Origin: Lapidilactobacillus wuchangensis
GTDB taxonomy: Bacteria > Bacillota > Bacilli > Lactobacillales > Lactobacillaceae
DNA length: 64,000 nt
NCBI RefSeq assembly: GCF_003946645.1
Contig: NZ_RHOU01000001.1
Location: 124,001 to 188,000, forward strand
Direction: 5' to 3'
Positions 53,135-60,866 of the stretch are shown piece by piece. The position numbers and the translations under genes are program-made. The notes under the pieces were generated by a model. That model saw only the letters and a program-made list of their open reading frames with translations. It was not told where the DNA came from and did no database searches. Positions within the stretch are counted from its first letter, which is position 1. Every line of letters starts with the position of its first letter.

Positions 53135-55900
53135 TTGTCAGGAAAAACTTATGCCGTCGTTGATTTAGAAACGACAGGCACTCAGCGTCATGCCAATCAT
53201 CATATTATTCAGTTTGGCTGTGCCATTATTACTGATCAAAAAATCAGTGAGCACATTTCCTTGACGATCAATCCTTTACGTCCCGTTCCCAAAGAAATTA
53301 TTGAATTAACAAAAATTGATCCGGCCATCCTGAAAACATCACCAACTTTTGCTGAGGTGGCACCGACCTTACATGATTTATTATCCGATAAAATTTTCGT
53401 GGCCCATAACGTCAATTTCGATTTGCCATTTCTCAATGAAGAATTCAAAAATTGTGGTTTGCCACCATTAACAGTAGCGGCCATTGATACTGTGGAGCTA
53501 GCGCAGATTATGTTGCCCCAAGCGCCTAGTTATCGTTTGCAGGATCTAAGTACTTATTTGAATATCGTCCATCGCCATCCTCATCAAGCTGACAGTGATG
53601 CGATTGCCACGGCCAAAATTCTGCGGTTGTTATTGAAACGAGTCAAACAAATGCCGGGGCCGTTACTGAAGCAATTAGCTCGCTTAAGTCAGAGCTTAAG
53701 TTTGCAAACTGGCCAAGTTTTCCAAGAAGCCTATCAGCAGAATCAACAGTTAAGCTTACCTAATTATTTGCAACAAATTGGCCCCTTTGTTTTAAGGCGC
53801 GAGCCCAGAGCCGACGCAACTTTGGAATATCGACAATTACAAGCTTACCCGCAAACCGCGGCCCAAAAAACCCAGCGGTGGGGCCATTTACTGAAACCAC
53901 GAGCAGCTCAGTTTAAGATGATGGACTTTATTGAGCAACAGTTGACCACGAAAGATCGTGGGGCGCAATCACAAAAGTTAGTTGTTGAAGCACCAACGGG
54001 CATTGGTAAATCATTAGGCTATTTATTGCCGTTGTCTTATCAATTGACAGCCACACCGGCTAGACGGATCGTGATCACTACGCCGACAACAGTGCTGCAA
54101 AGCCAGTTAAAGCGGCAAGCACTGCCAATGTTAAATGATCTACGAGCAACCAATTTCAGTAGCGTGGTCTTGAAAAGTGCCACCCATTATTTGGATTTAA
54201 GTCGCTTTGCAAATTATTTACGCGTGGGCCAGCAAAATCGTGGCACCGTCATTAATGAAATGCGAATTTTAGTTTGGTTGACCCAGACTAGAACTGGTGA
54301 TTTAGACGAATTACAATTGACCAATTATGAAACGGCCTTTTTCCAAAGCATCAATCATTTGCCAACCTTGTCACCAGGAAATCGTTATTATCAAGTTGAT
54401 TTCTGGCGACGGGTGCAAGAAGACGCGGCCAGTGCAGCAATTGTGTTAACTAATAATGCTTATTTGGCACAACATTTAAGTGATTTTACTCGGGAACAGT
54501 CGATTTTAGTAATTGATGAGGCGCAGCATTTTGCCGATGATTTGACCCGAAGTTCCCGCCATTATTTCTCAACCATGAAGTTGGCTCAATGGTCTCGCCA
54601 AGTCAGTGAAATCTGCCATTATTTGTTGGACAATGCTGATATTGAGCCAGCGTTAACGCCATATTATTATCAACTCAGTACTTGTCAGCATCAATTGGAC
54701 CAATTCACGGAAGCTTTGCAAGATTTAAACGATCAAATTATTTTATTAGTGGGGCAGAATTTCATTACCCAACCAGTCTATTTAGATTTGGCCCCCAAAC
54801 AAACGCGGCAAAAATTGCAACAAGCGCTAACCGCGACGATCAGTCAATTAGATCATTATTTGGAGCGGTGCTTGCCAGTTGAATCAGCTTTTGACCGTGG
54901 TCAAGTGAGCGGTCCTACGCAGCAACGGGTGAATCATTGGCAGTTATTAAATAATCAACTGGAGTCCAGTTTAGGTTATTTAATTGCCGCTCGTGATCAT
55001 CTACAAAATCCTGTTTTTGCCAGTTTTGGTTTTTACTTGGATGTTGATGATGATGGCATTTCTTATCGCTTTAATTGGTTGGCAAAAACTCATGAACAGT
55101 TGCGCGAGGAACTTGATCAACAATTTCCCGCCCAGCTCTATACTGGAGCCTCATTGGCGGTCGGTCAGAAGTTCGACTACTTTTTACGCCAGTTGAATTT
55201 GACTAGTGATCAAGTGACGACGTTGCAGTTAGCTTCGCCATTTGATTATGCCAATAAAGCCGAATTATTATTGCCGACAACCACTTATTCGCCATCTGAA
55301 AATGGGGCTGATTATGATCGCTGGTTGGCCAAGACAATCTTGCCAATTTTACAAGCAACCACTCAGCAGACGATGATTCTCTTTAATTCATTAGCCAGTG
55401 TTAAAAATGTCTATTATGCTTTGCAACCACTAGTAGGTAATCAACGCGAATTATTTGCTCAAGGTGTGACTGGTAGTAATGATAAAATTGCGAAACGGTT
55501 CCGCTTCGCGCATCACGGCGTCCTACTAGGCTCACAAAGTTTCTGGGAAGGGGTCGACTTTCCTGGAGAACAACTATCGCTCTTGATCATTACGCGAATT
55601 CCTTTCGAGTCACCTAAAAACCCGATGACTAATTATCGCCAAAGTCAAATGACTGCTGGTGGGCAATCACCATTTTATGCGGATACATTACCGCGGGCCA
55701 TTTTAAAGTTGAAGCAAGGCTTTGGTCGGTTGATTCGGACTGAGACCGATCGAGGTATTGTGCTGCTGCTAGATGAACGTGTGGCTCATAGTAGTTACGC
55801 CAGTGAAATCCAACAGGCTTTTCCTCAGGAGTTGTCGTTGTTAACTTTAGACAACCAAGTTTTACCACAACATATTCATGATTTTTACCAAGAAAAATGA
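53135..55900 (+). CDS. dinG: DinG family helicase with N-terminal DnaQ-like exonuclease
   Basis: The product has 921 residues. The N-terminal DEDDh 3'-5' exonuclease shows AVVDLETTG (Asp10, Glu12), FVAHNVNFDLPFL and HQADSDAIATA. A superfamily 2 XPD/DinG-type helicase follows, with Walker A EAPTGIGKSLGYLLPL, the DEAH box as VIDEAQHFADD, and GSQSFWEGVDFPGEQLSLLI and KQGFGRLIRTETDRG near the C-terminus. The iron-sulfur cysteines of E. coli DinG are not evident, as usual for the Firmicutes fusion form. TTG start at 53135 follows AGAAAGGAGTGG. It is followed by composite copy VII. Confidence 0.93.
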   Translation: MSGKTYAVVDLETTGTQRHANHHIIQFGCAIITDQKISEHISLTINPLRPVPKEIIELTKIDPAILKTSPTFAEVAPTLHDLLSDKIFVAHNVNFDLPFLNEEFKNCGLPPLTVAAIDTVELAQIMLPQAPSYRLQDLSTYLNIVHRHPHQADSDAIATAKILRLLLKRVKQMPGPLLKQLARLSQSLSLQTGQVFQEAYQQNQQLSLPNYLQQIGPFVLRREPRADATLEYRQLQAYPQTAAQKTQRWGHLLKPRAAQFKMMDFIEQQLTTKDRGAQSQKLVVEAPTGIGKSLGYLLPLSYQLTATPARRIVITTPTTVLQSQLKRQALPMLNDLRATNFSSVVLKSATHYLDLSRFANYLRVGQQNRGTVINEMRILVWLTQTRTGDLDELQLTNYETAFFQSINHLPTLSPGNRYYQVDFWRRVQEDAASAAIVLTNNAYLAQHLSDFTREQSILVIDEAQHFADDLTRSSRHYFSTMKLAQWSRQVSEICHYLLDNADIEPALTPYYYQLSTCQHQLDQFTEALQDLNDQIILLVGQNFITQPVYLDLAPKQTRQKLQQALTATISQLDHYLERCLPVESAFDRGQVSGPTQQRVNHWQLLNNQLESSLGYLIAARDHLQNPVFASFGFYLDVDDDGISYRFNWLAKTHEQLREELDQQFPAQLYTGASLAVGQKFDYFLRQLNLTSDQVTTLQLASPFDYANKAELLLPTTTYSPSENGADYDRWLAKTILPILQATTQQTMILFNSLASVKNVYYALQPLVGNQRELFAQGVTGSNDKIAKRFRFAHHGVLLGSQSFWEGVDFPGEQLSLLIITRIPFESPKNPMTNYRQSQMTAGGQSPFYADTLPRAILKLKQGFGRLIRTETDRGIVLLLDERVAHSSYASEIQQAFPQELSLLTLDNQVLPQHIHDFYQEK

Positions 55901-55940
55901 TTTAAGATTGGCCTGAATTAGTGTTTGAGGATTGGGTTTA

Positions 55941-56612
55941 AGTCGCTCCCTAGTTGAGGACAGCAGGGGACCAGCGATTTAGGGGACGTGGAACATGGTG
56001 GGCGTTGATTTGAGCTTATTGCTAGCGCAACAATCTCAAATACAAGCCTTATTCTAACCGCTAAAGCGGCAAGAATAATTTCACCAAACGTGTTCTGCAA
56101 GGTAGTCTCTTCCGCTTAAGGTATCACTAGCAATTGTCTGTCGGACAATCACTAGTGATATCTTAATGCTCAGAGCCTAACCACCTTGCGTCACACTCTT
56201 ACATTGACGCCAATCGCTGGGCCCCTGCCGAGATTAAACCAACAGAATTCAGCACCACTAATTTGAAAAACAGATTCATGTAAAGTCATAGGCTAGTTTG
56301 ACAATCTTTCTGAATTTAAAACTAGAAAATGGCAAATAAATTTTTCATCTACTATTCAATTGTTACTGCAATTCAAGTTAAGTTGATTAGTTCTAGTACA
56401 ATTGCCCTTATCACTAACAACTGTGAAATGAACCGTCTCAATTCCAGACGGCGTGGAGGGATCTTGGCGTCAGCCGCCAAATTGTTCTTAGTGGCTGTGC
56501 CACTTAGAACAAGGCTTGTATTTGAGATTGTTGCAAAGCAATAAGCTCAAATCAATGCCGGCAGCGTTCCACGCCAAGCAGCCCGGAACAGAGTCAGAAC
56601 AAATTCTGTTTT
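55941..56612 (+). repeat. Family 1 composite element, copy VII, carrying a nested family 3 repeat
   Basis: A half starts 55941 (GTCGCTCCCTAGTTGAGG), with arms containing CCAGCGATTT and AATCGCTGGGCCCCTGCC (ending 56229) and hairpin TTATTCT/AGAATAA. The core is interrupted after TTTCACC by a family 3 copy (56086-56201) and resumes with TTGACGCCAATCGC. The tail holds CAGCACCACTAATTTG. The central hairpin is degraded. B half (56424-56612) has CTCAATTCCAGACGG, base stem GGCGT/ACGCC and hairpin TTGTTCTTA/TAAGAACAA. It fills the 836-base dinG-tseB gap. Confidence 0.87.
56086..56201 (+). repeat. Family 3 structured repeat, copy 3, nested in composite copy VII
   Basis: Begins AAACGTG and ends CACACTCTTA. 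Outer stem GCAAGGT/ACCTTGC; inner hairpin GGTATCACTAG/CTAGTGATATC with AATTGTC/GACAAT at the tip. The internal-loop strings TTCCGCTTAA and TTAATGCTC are identical to the other two copies. No clear target-site duplication is visible. Confidence 0.82.
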
Positions 56613-56680
56613 CAAAGTCTTCACAGATTGTTCTTGAAAAGAGCTATCCGGTTTTGAGTAAATCCACAAACTCGCCGCTC

Positions 56681-56709
56681 TTCACAACTTGGTGTTTTTT
56701 CGGTATAAT
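56681..56709 (+). promoter_or_regulatory. Promoter of tseB-asnS
   Basis: TTCACA (56681-56686) and TATAAT (56704-56709) are separated by exactly 17 bases. Transcription would start about 20 bases before tseB. Confidence 0.75.
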
Positions 56710-56736
56710 TTATAGGGAACTAATAAGGAGTTAGAC

Positions 56737-57210
56737 ATGACGCGTAGACGTAGAAGAATAATATGGTTCAGTATTTTAGCAGTTGTTTTGGTTTTCTGCG
56801 GCTTCTATTTGATGGCGTCAATGCCACGAATTAGTGCTCGCCAGCAAACTGTTGCTATTGCGAAAAAAGCTGGCTTAACTGATGTTGATAATTTTTCAAT
56901 GTATCAGCGCCAGCAGACTTATTATGCGGTTAATGGTTATAACAAGCAGCAAAAGCTGACTTATGTCATCGTTAATGGCAAGACTGGTAAAATCAAAATG
57001 TTGTCTGGCAGTAAAGGCTTGAGTCAAAATCAAGTGCGGTCAATTGTTAAACAACGGTATCAACCCGCTAAGATTTATGGGATTAGTTTGGGCCTTGATG
57101 GTGGCGACCCGGTTTGGGAAGTTGCGGTTAAGAAAAGTAACGGTCATTTAAGTTATCGGCTGTTAGATTTTTATACAGGTAAGACTGTGGATTTAATTGA
57201 TAATTTATAA
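56737..57210 (+). CDS. tseB: TseB/YpmB-like cell-wall regulator (DUF5590, PepSY)
   Basis: The product has 157 residues. A basic N-terminus MTRRRRRIIWF and one membrane anchor (about 9-30) precede an extracellular part with two PepSY-like repeats (residues about 37-90, ending GKTGKIKMLS, and 93-155, ending FYTGKTVDLI). This matches B. subtilis YpmB/TseB, a membrane protein that influences the elongasome through PBP2A. Location between dinG and asnS is the same as in B. subtilis, where aspB also intervenes. Sequence similarity alone is modest; synteny strengthens the call. Confidence 0.82.
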   Translation: MTRRRRRIIWFSILAVVLVFCGFYLMASMPRISARQQTVAIAKKAGLTDVDNFSMYQRQQTYYAVNGYNKQQKLTYVIVNGKTGKIKMLSGSKGLSQNQVRSIVKQRYQPAKIYGISLGLDGGDPVWEVAVKKSNGHLSYRLLDFYTGKTVDLIDNL

Positions 57211-57228
57211 GTTGGGAGTTCAGTGGGA

Positions 57229-58527
57229 ATGGTACAGCAAATTCGCATCAATCAAGCAAAAGATCATGTTAACGAAGAGGTCAAAATTGGCGTTTGGTTA
57301 ACTGATAAACGTTCTAGTGGTAAAATTTCTTTCTTACAATTACGTGATGGGAGTGCCTTTTTCCAAGGTGTTGTCGTTAAAAATAACGTGAGTGAAGAAG
57401 TTTTTGCTTTAGCCAAAGAATTGCATCAAGAGAGCAGTTTCTGGGTTACTGGGGTGATTCATCAAGATGACCGTTCTCATTTCGGTTATGAAATTGAAGT
57501 GAGTGATCTGGAATTAGTTGGTGGTAGTGAAGAATACCCAATTACTCCGAAAGATCACGGAATCGAATTCTTATTGGATCATCGTCACTTATGGTTACGT
57601 TCTAAGCGGCCATTTGCGATTATGCAAATCCGTAATGAAATGATTCGCGCCACTTACGAATTCTTCAACAAAGAAGATTTCATTAAGATTGATCCACCAA
57701 TTTTAACTGGTTCGGCCCCAGAAGGCACCACGGAATTATTCCATATTGATTATTTCGACCAAGATGCTTATTTAAGCCAAAGTGGTCAATTATATATGGA
57801 AGCTGGCGCTCAAGCTTTTGGTCGGGTCTTCTCCTTCGGCCCAACTTTCCGAGCTGAAAAATCAAAGACGCGTCGTCATTTAACGGAATTCTGGATGATT
57901 GAACCAGAAATGGCCTTCACTCATCAAGATGAAAGCCTCGAAGTTCAAGAGAAATATATTGCTTACTTGGTGCAAAGTGTTATTGACAATTGTGCCTATG
58001 AATTGAGTATCCTGGATCGTGATGTTGAGTTATTGAAGAAATACACCAAGACACCATATCCGCGGATTTCTTATGATGAAGCTATTGAAATGTTGCAAAA
58101 AGCCAACTTTGATGTGAAGTGGGGCGACGATTTCGGCGCACCAGAAGAGACTTACATTTCTGATCAATTTGAACAACCAGTTTTCGTCATGAATTATCCA
58201 ACGAAGATCAAGCCATTCTATATGAAGAAAGCACCAGATCGTGATGATGTTTATCTTTGTGCCGATATGTTAGCGCCAGAAGGCTATGGTGAAATCATCG
58301 GTGGTTCTGAGCGGGAAACTGACTATGACGTTTTACGACAACGTATTTTAGATGCTGGCTTAGATGAAAAAGACTATGACTGGTATCTTGACTTGCGTAA
58401 GTTCGGTAGCACCCCACATTCTGGCTTCGGCCTTGGTTTCGAACGGGCGATTACGTGGATCTGTCACTTAGATCACTTGCGCGAAGCGATTCCATTCCCA
58501 CGAATGATCAACCGGATTGAACCATAA
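57229..58527 (+). CDS. asnS: Asparaginyl-tRNA synthetase
   Basis: A class IIb synthetase of 432 residues from ATG at 57229; an in-frame GTG at 57223 is closer to GGGAG than usual. The N-terminal OB-fold anticodon-binding domain (about 1-100) precedes the catalytic domain. The latter has [18 protein letters not shown], motif 2 [20 protein letters not shown] with [10 protein letters not shown], and motif 3 [13 protein letters not shown]. It charges tRNA-Asn. No aspB gene lies in front of it. Confidence 0.96.
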   Translation: MVQQIRINQAKDHVNEEVKIGVWLTDKRSSGKISFLQLRDGSAFFQGVVVKNNVSEEVFALAKELHQESSFWVTGVIHQDDRSHFGYEIEVSDLELVGGSEEYPITPKDHGIEFLLDHRHLWLRSKRPFAIMQIRNEMIRATYEFFNKEDFIKIDPPILTGSAPEGTTELFHIDYFDQDAYLSQSGQLYMEAGAQAFGRVFSFGPTFRAEKSKTRRHLTEFWMIEPEMAFTHQDESLEVQEKYIAYLVQSVIDNCAYELSILDRDVELLKKYTKTPYPRISYDEAIEMLQKANFDVKWGDDFGAPEETYISDQFEQPVFVMNYPTKIKPFYMKKAPDRDDVYLCADMLAPEGYGEIIGGSERETDYDVLRQRILDAGLDEKDYDWYLDLRKFGSTPHSGFGLGFERAITWICHLDHLREAIPFPRMINRIEP

Positions 58528-58614
58528 TCGGTTTTACCATTGAATAGTGGTCCTGGTTGTGCAGCTTAAATTAAATAATCTATTGTTACCAAAGAAGTAA
58601 AGGACTGACGACTA

Positions 58615-59232
58615 ATGAGTGAATTCACTTTGAATGATTTAGTCGGAACGCCGCAAACAGCAATTGCCAACTTGATTCTCGATCATTACGCCTTATTGGG
58701 CATGGACGATCATCAATTGGCAATTTTTTTGCAAATTATTAAGTTTCGACAGTTAAATGAAAAATTTCCCAGTCCCGAGCAACTGGCCAAAGTTGTTCGG
58801 CGACCAGTAACGCAAGTGTATCAAACCTTGCAAGAATTAGTTAAAAATAATTTTTTGGCAGTCACAGCTTTTGAACAAGACGGGCAACATCATGATCAAT
58901 ACGATGTCACGCCATTCTTCACTAAATTAACTGAATTACACCAGCAACAAAATCGGGTTGATCAATTTCAAACTGAACAGGCCCAGATCAGTCAATTGTA
59001 TAAGGAATTTGAAGTTGAATTTGGCCGGACGCTCTCACCAATTGAATTCGAAACAATCGATAGCTGGTTAAATCAGGACCATTACAGCGTTGAAATCATT
59101 CGATTGGCATTGCGCGAAGCTGTCTTAAGCGATGCGCGGTCCTTTAAGTATTTGGATCGAATCTTGCTGGATTGGCAACGCCGGAATATTAAGAACAGTG
59201 CCGATTTAGAACGCTATAAACAGAAATTTTAG
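58615..59232 (+). CDS. dnaD: DNA replication initiation protein DnaD
   Basis: The product has 205 residues. An N-terminal winged-helix domain (about 1-100, FPSPEQLAKVVRRPVTQVYQ) is joined to a C-terminal DnaD domain with FGRTLSPIEFETIDSWL and YSVEIIRLALREAVLSDARS, including the conserved YxxxxI and IL-DW patterns (RILLDWQRRNI). It remodels DNA and helps load the replicative helicase in Firmicutes. Next to asnS and nth as in B. subtilis. Confidence 0.93.
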   Translation: MSEFTLNDLVGTPQTAIANLILDHYALLGMDDHQLAIFLQIIKFRQLNEKFPSPEQLAKVVRRPVTQVYQTLQELVKNNFLAVTAFEQDGQHHDQYDVTPFFTKLTELHQQQNRVDQFQTEQAQISQLYKEFEVEFGRTLSPIEFETIDSWLNQDHYSVEIIRLALREAVLSDARSFKYLDRILLDWQRRNIKNSADLERYKQKF

Positions 59233-59319
59233 GCTGTTTCAGTCGAGTTATTTAATTCAATACAAAATCGAATCAAATTGACTGAACCCGCCAACTTCGA
59301 CTTAAGGATTAACCATAAT

Positions 59320-59418
59320 AAAGTGTGGTAACTCAATTCCAGACGGCGTGGAGGAATCTTGGCGTCAGCCGCGTTCCACGCCAAGCAGCCCGGAACAGAG
59401 TCAGACGTAATTCTGTTT
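59320..59418 (+). repeat. Family 1 B half with core deleted (mini-B)
   Basis: Outer B sequences AACTCAATTCCAGACGG and GCAGCCCGGAACAGAGTCAG flank GGCGTCAGCCGCGTTCCACGCC-like sequence (59360-59381), in which both internal hairpins are missing. In full copies these are bracketed by GCCG on each side (CAGCCG...GGCCGCG), and the deletion joins exactly there. It lies between dnaD and nth. Confidence 0.8.
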
Positions 59419-59486
59419 AATCGAAAACATTCAGCATTGGCAAGAACCGAATTTTAACTTGAAGTTTGAGTAGGAGGTTAGAAAAT

Positions 59487-60134
59487 ATGTTAACACCTGC
59501 GAAAAGTCGCGTGGCGATTGAAAAGATTATCGATCTTTATCCTAACGCCGTGGGCAGTTTAACGGCCCGAAGTCCTTTTGAGATTGTGGTGGCGGTGTTG
59601 TTAAGCGCTCAAGCAACTGACGTGTCGGTAAATAAGGCCACGCCAGCCTTATTTGAACGTTTTCCGGACCCAGCTGCTTTGGCGGCAGCCACACCTGCGG
59701 AAGTGGAGCCATACATTAAACAAATCGGTCTTTATCACAATAAAGCGAAGTATTTAGTTGCTTTAGGTCAAAAATTACAAACTGATTTCGGGGGTGTGGT
59801 GCCGCACACCATGACGGAATTAACCCAATTGCCTGGTGTTGGTCGTAAATCGGCCAGTGTTGTTTTAGGTGATGCGTTTGGGATTCCGGCTTTTGCAGTG
59901 GACACCCATGTTTCACGGATTGCTAAACGGTTGCAAATTGCTGCCGAGAAAGCCAGTGTCCGCCAAGTGGAAACCGCGATTACCACGGCACTTCCAGAAG
60001 CTGAATGGATTCATGGTCATCATGCGATGATTAATTTCGGCCGCGATATTTGCCACGCGCAAAAACCAGCCTGCCAGACTTGTCCATTGTTGCCGATGTG
60101 TGTCTTTGGTCAGGAGTACGTGCAAACTCATTAA
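59487..60134 (+). CDS. nth: Endonuclease III
   Basis: The product has 215 residues from ATG at 59487, set by GTAGGAGGT upstream; earlier in-frame codons would include the ribosome site. The helix-hairpin-helix LPGVGRKSASVVLG contains catalytic Lys121, and Asp139 is in AFAVDTHVSRI. The [4Fe-4S] ligands are in CHAQKPACQTCPLLPMC. It removes oxidised pyrimidines and cleaves abasic sites in base excision repair. Confidence 0.96.
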   Translation: MLTPAKSRVAIEKIIDLYPNAVGSLTARSPFEIVVAVLLSAQATDVSVNKATPALFERFPDPAALAAATPAEVEPYIKQIGLYHNKAKYLVALGQKLQTDFGGVVPHTMTELTQLPGVGRKSASVVLGDAFGIPAFAVDTHVSRIAKRLQIAAEKASVRQVETAITTALPEAEWIHGHHAMINFGRDICHAQKPACQTCPLLPMCVFGQEYVQTH

Positions 60135-60179
60135 CTCATTTAAAAAAGTTAAGTTAAGATTGGAAGGGAAGTTTTAGTG

Positions 60180-60704
60180 ATGCCAATCAATTATTGGTTT
60201 GCTATTTTAGCATTGGTCATTTGTGTTGGCTTAGTGTTTGGTGCCGCCAAAGGTGGTACACGGAAAGTACAAAAGGCCCAGAATCGCGCTGATCCTGTGA
60301 TTGTGGCGCGTTGGGAACTTTTATTAGCGGAAAGTCAACCAGCGTTATTCAAGCGAGCTAAGAAAAAGAACATTCACTTCGGAGCTTCGATAATCTTTTA
60401 TCTTGCTAGTATTGTCTTGATGTTTGCGAGCTTTTACGTTGCCTCACGTTACGACGATCTTGGCCTTTTCCAATTCAGTTGCGTTGCCTTTGGTCTGCTA
60501 GCTTTAGTAAACATCGTGACTTACCGGCAGTATTTTACAGTTCGGCGCCAGTTACTTCAGCATGTGCCAGCCGAGCATCCAGGGATTCCTGATAAATTTG
60601 TTGCTGACAAGCAGTTGATTGTCGCTAAAACCAGCAATAATATGAGCTATTATTTTTTAAGCATGTTCTTTTTAATGGTGGCAGCATTGTTGTTGACGAT
60701 TTAA
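60180..60704 (+). CDS. Hypothetical membrane protein
   Basis: The product has 174 residues from ATG at 60180; a GTG one codon earlier is also possible. GGAAGGGAAG is upstream. Four membrane segments are visible: about 5-22, a pair at 68-88 and 95-115, and a last one at 155-173. Basic cytosolic stretches (KGGTRKVQKAQNR and FKRAKKKN) lie between them. I recognise no family. It lies between nth and ponA and ends in two successive hairpins (60749-60793 with GGGCTAAC/GTTAGCCC, then 60808-60852). Confidence 0.7.
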   Translation: MPINYWFAILALVICVGLVFGAAKGGTRKVQKAQNRADPVIVARWELLLAESQPALFKRAKKKNIHFGASIIFYLASIVLMFASFYVASRYDDLGLFQFSCVAFGLLALVNIVTYRQYFTVRRQLLQHVPAEHPGIPDKFVADKQLIVAKTSNNMSYYFLSMFFLMVAALLLTI

Positions 60705-60807
60705 AGCAGCAATTCAATTTCTGAACCGCTGAATTTTATTAATGTTTTTCGGGCTAACTGCTTTTTAGGTTTCTTCTTCCTGACGTTAGCCCTGTACTAA
60801 AGCTATC

Positions 60808-60852
60808 AAAAAGGTTCCAATTCGGATTATTCTGCCGAATTGGAACCTTTTC
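60808..60852. terminator. Bidirectional terminator
   Basis: AAAAGGTTCCAATTCGG pairs with CCGAATTGGAACCTTTT around ATTATTCTG. It serves the membrane protein gene and the convergent ponA. Confidence 0.88.
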
Positions 60853-60866
60853 TGTTTGCTGATTAT

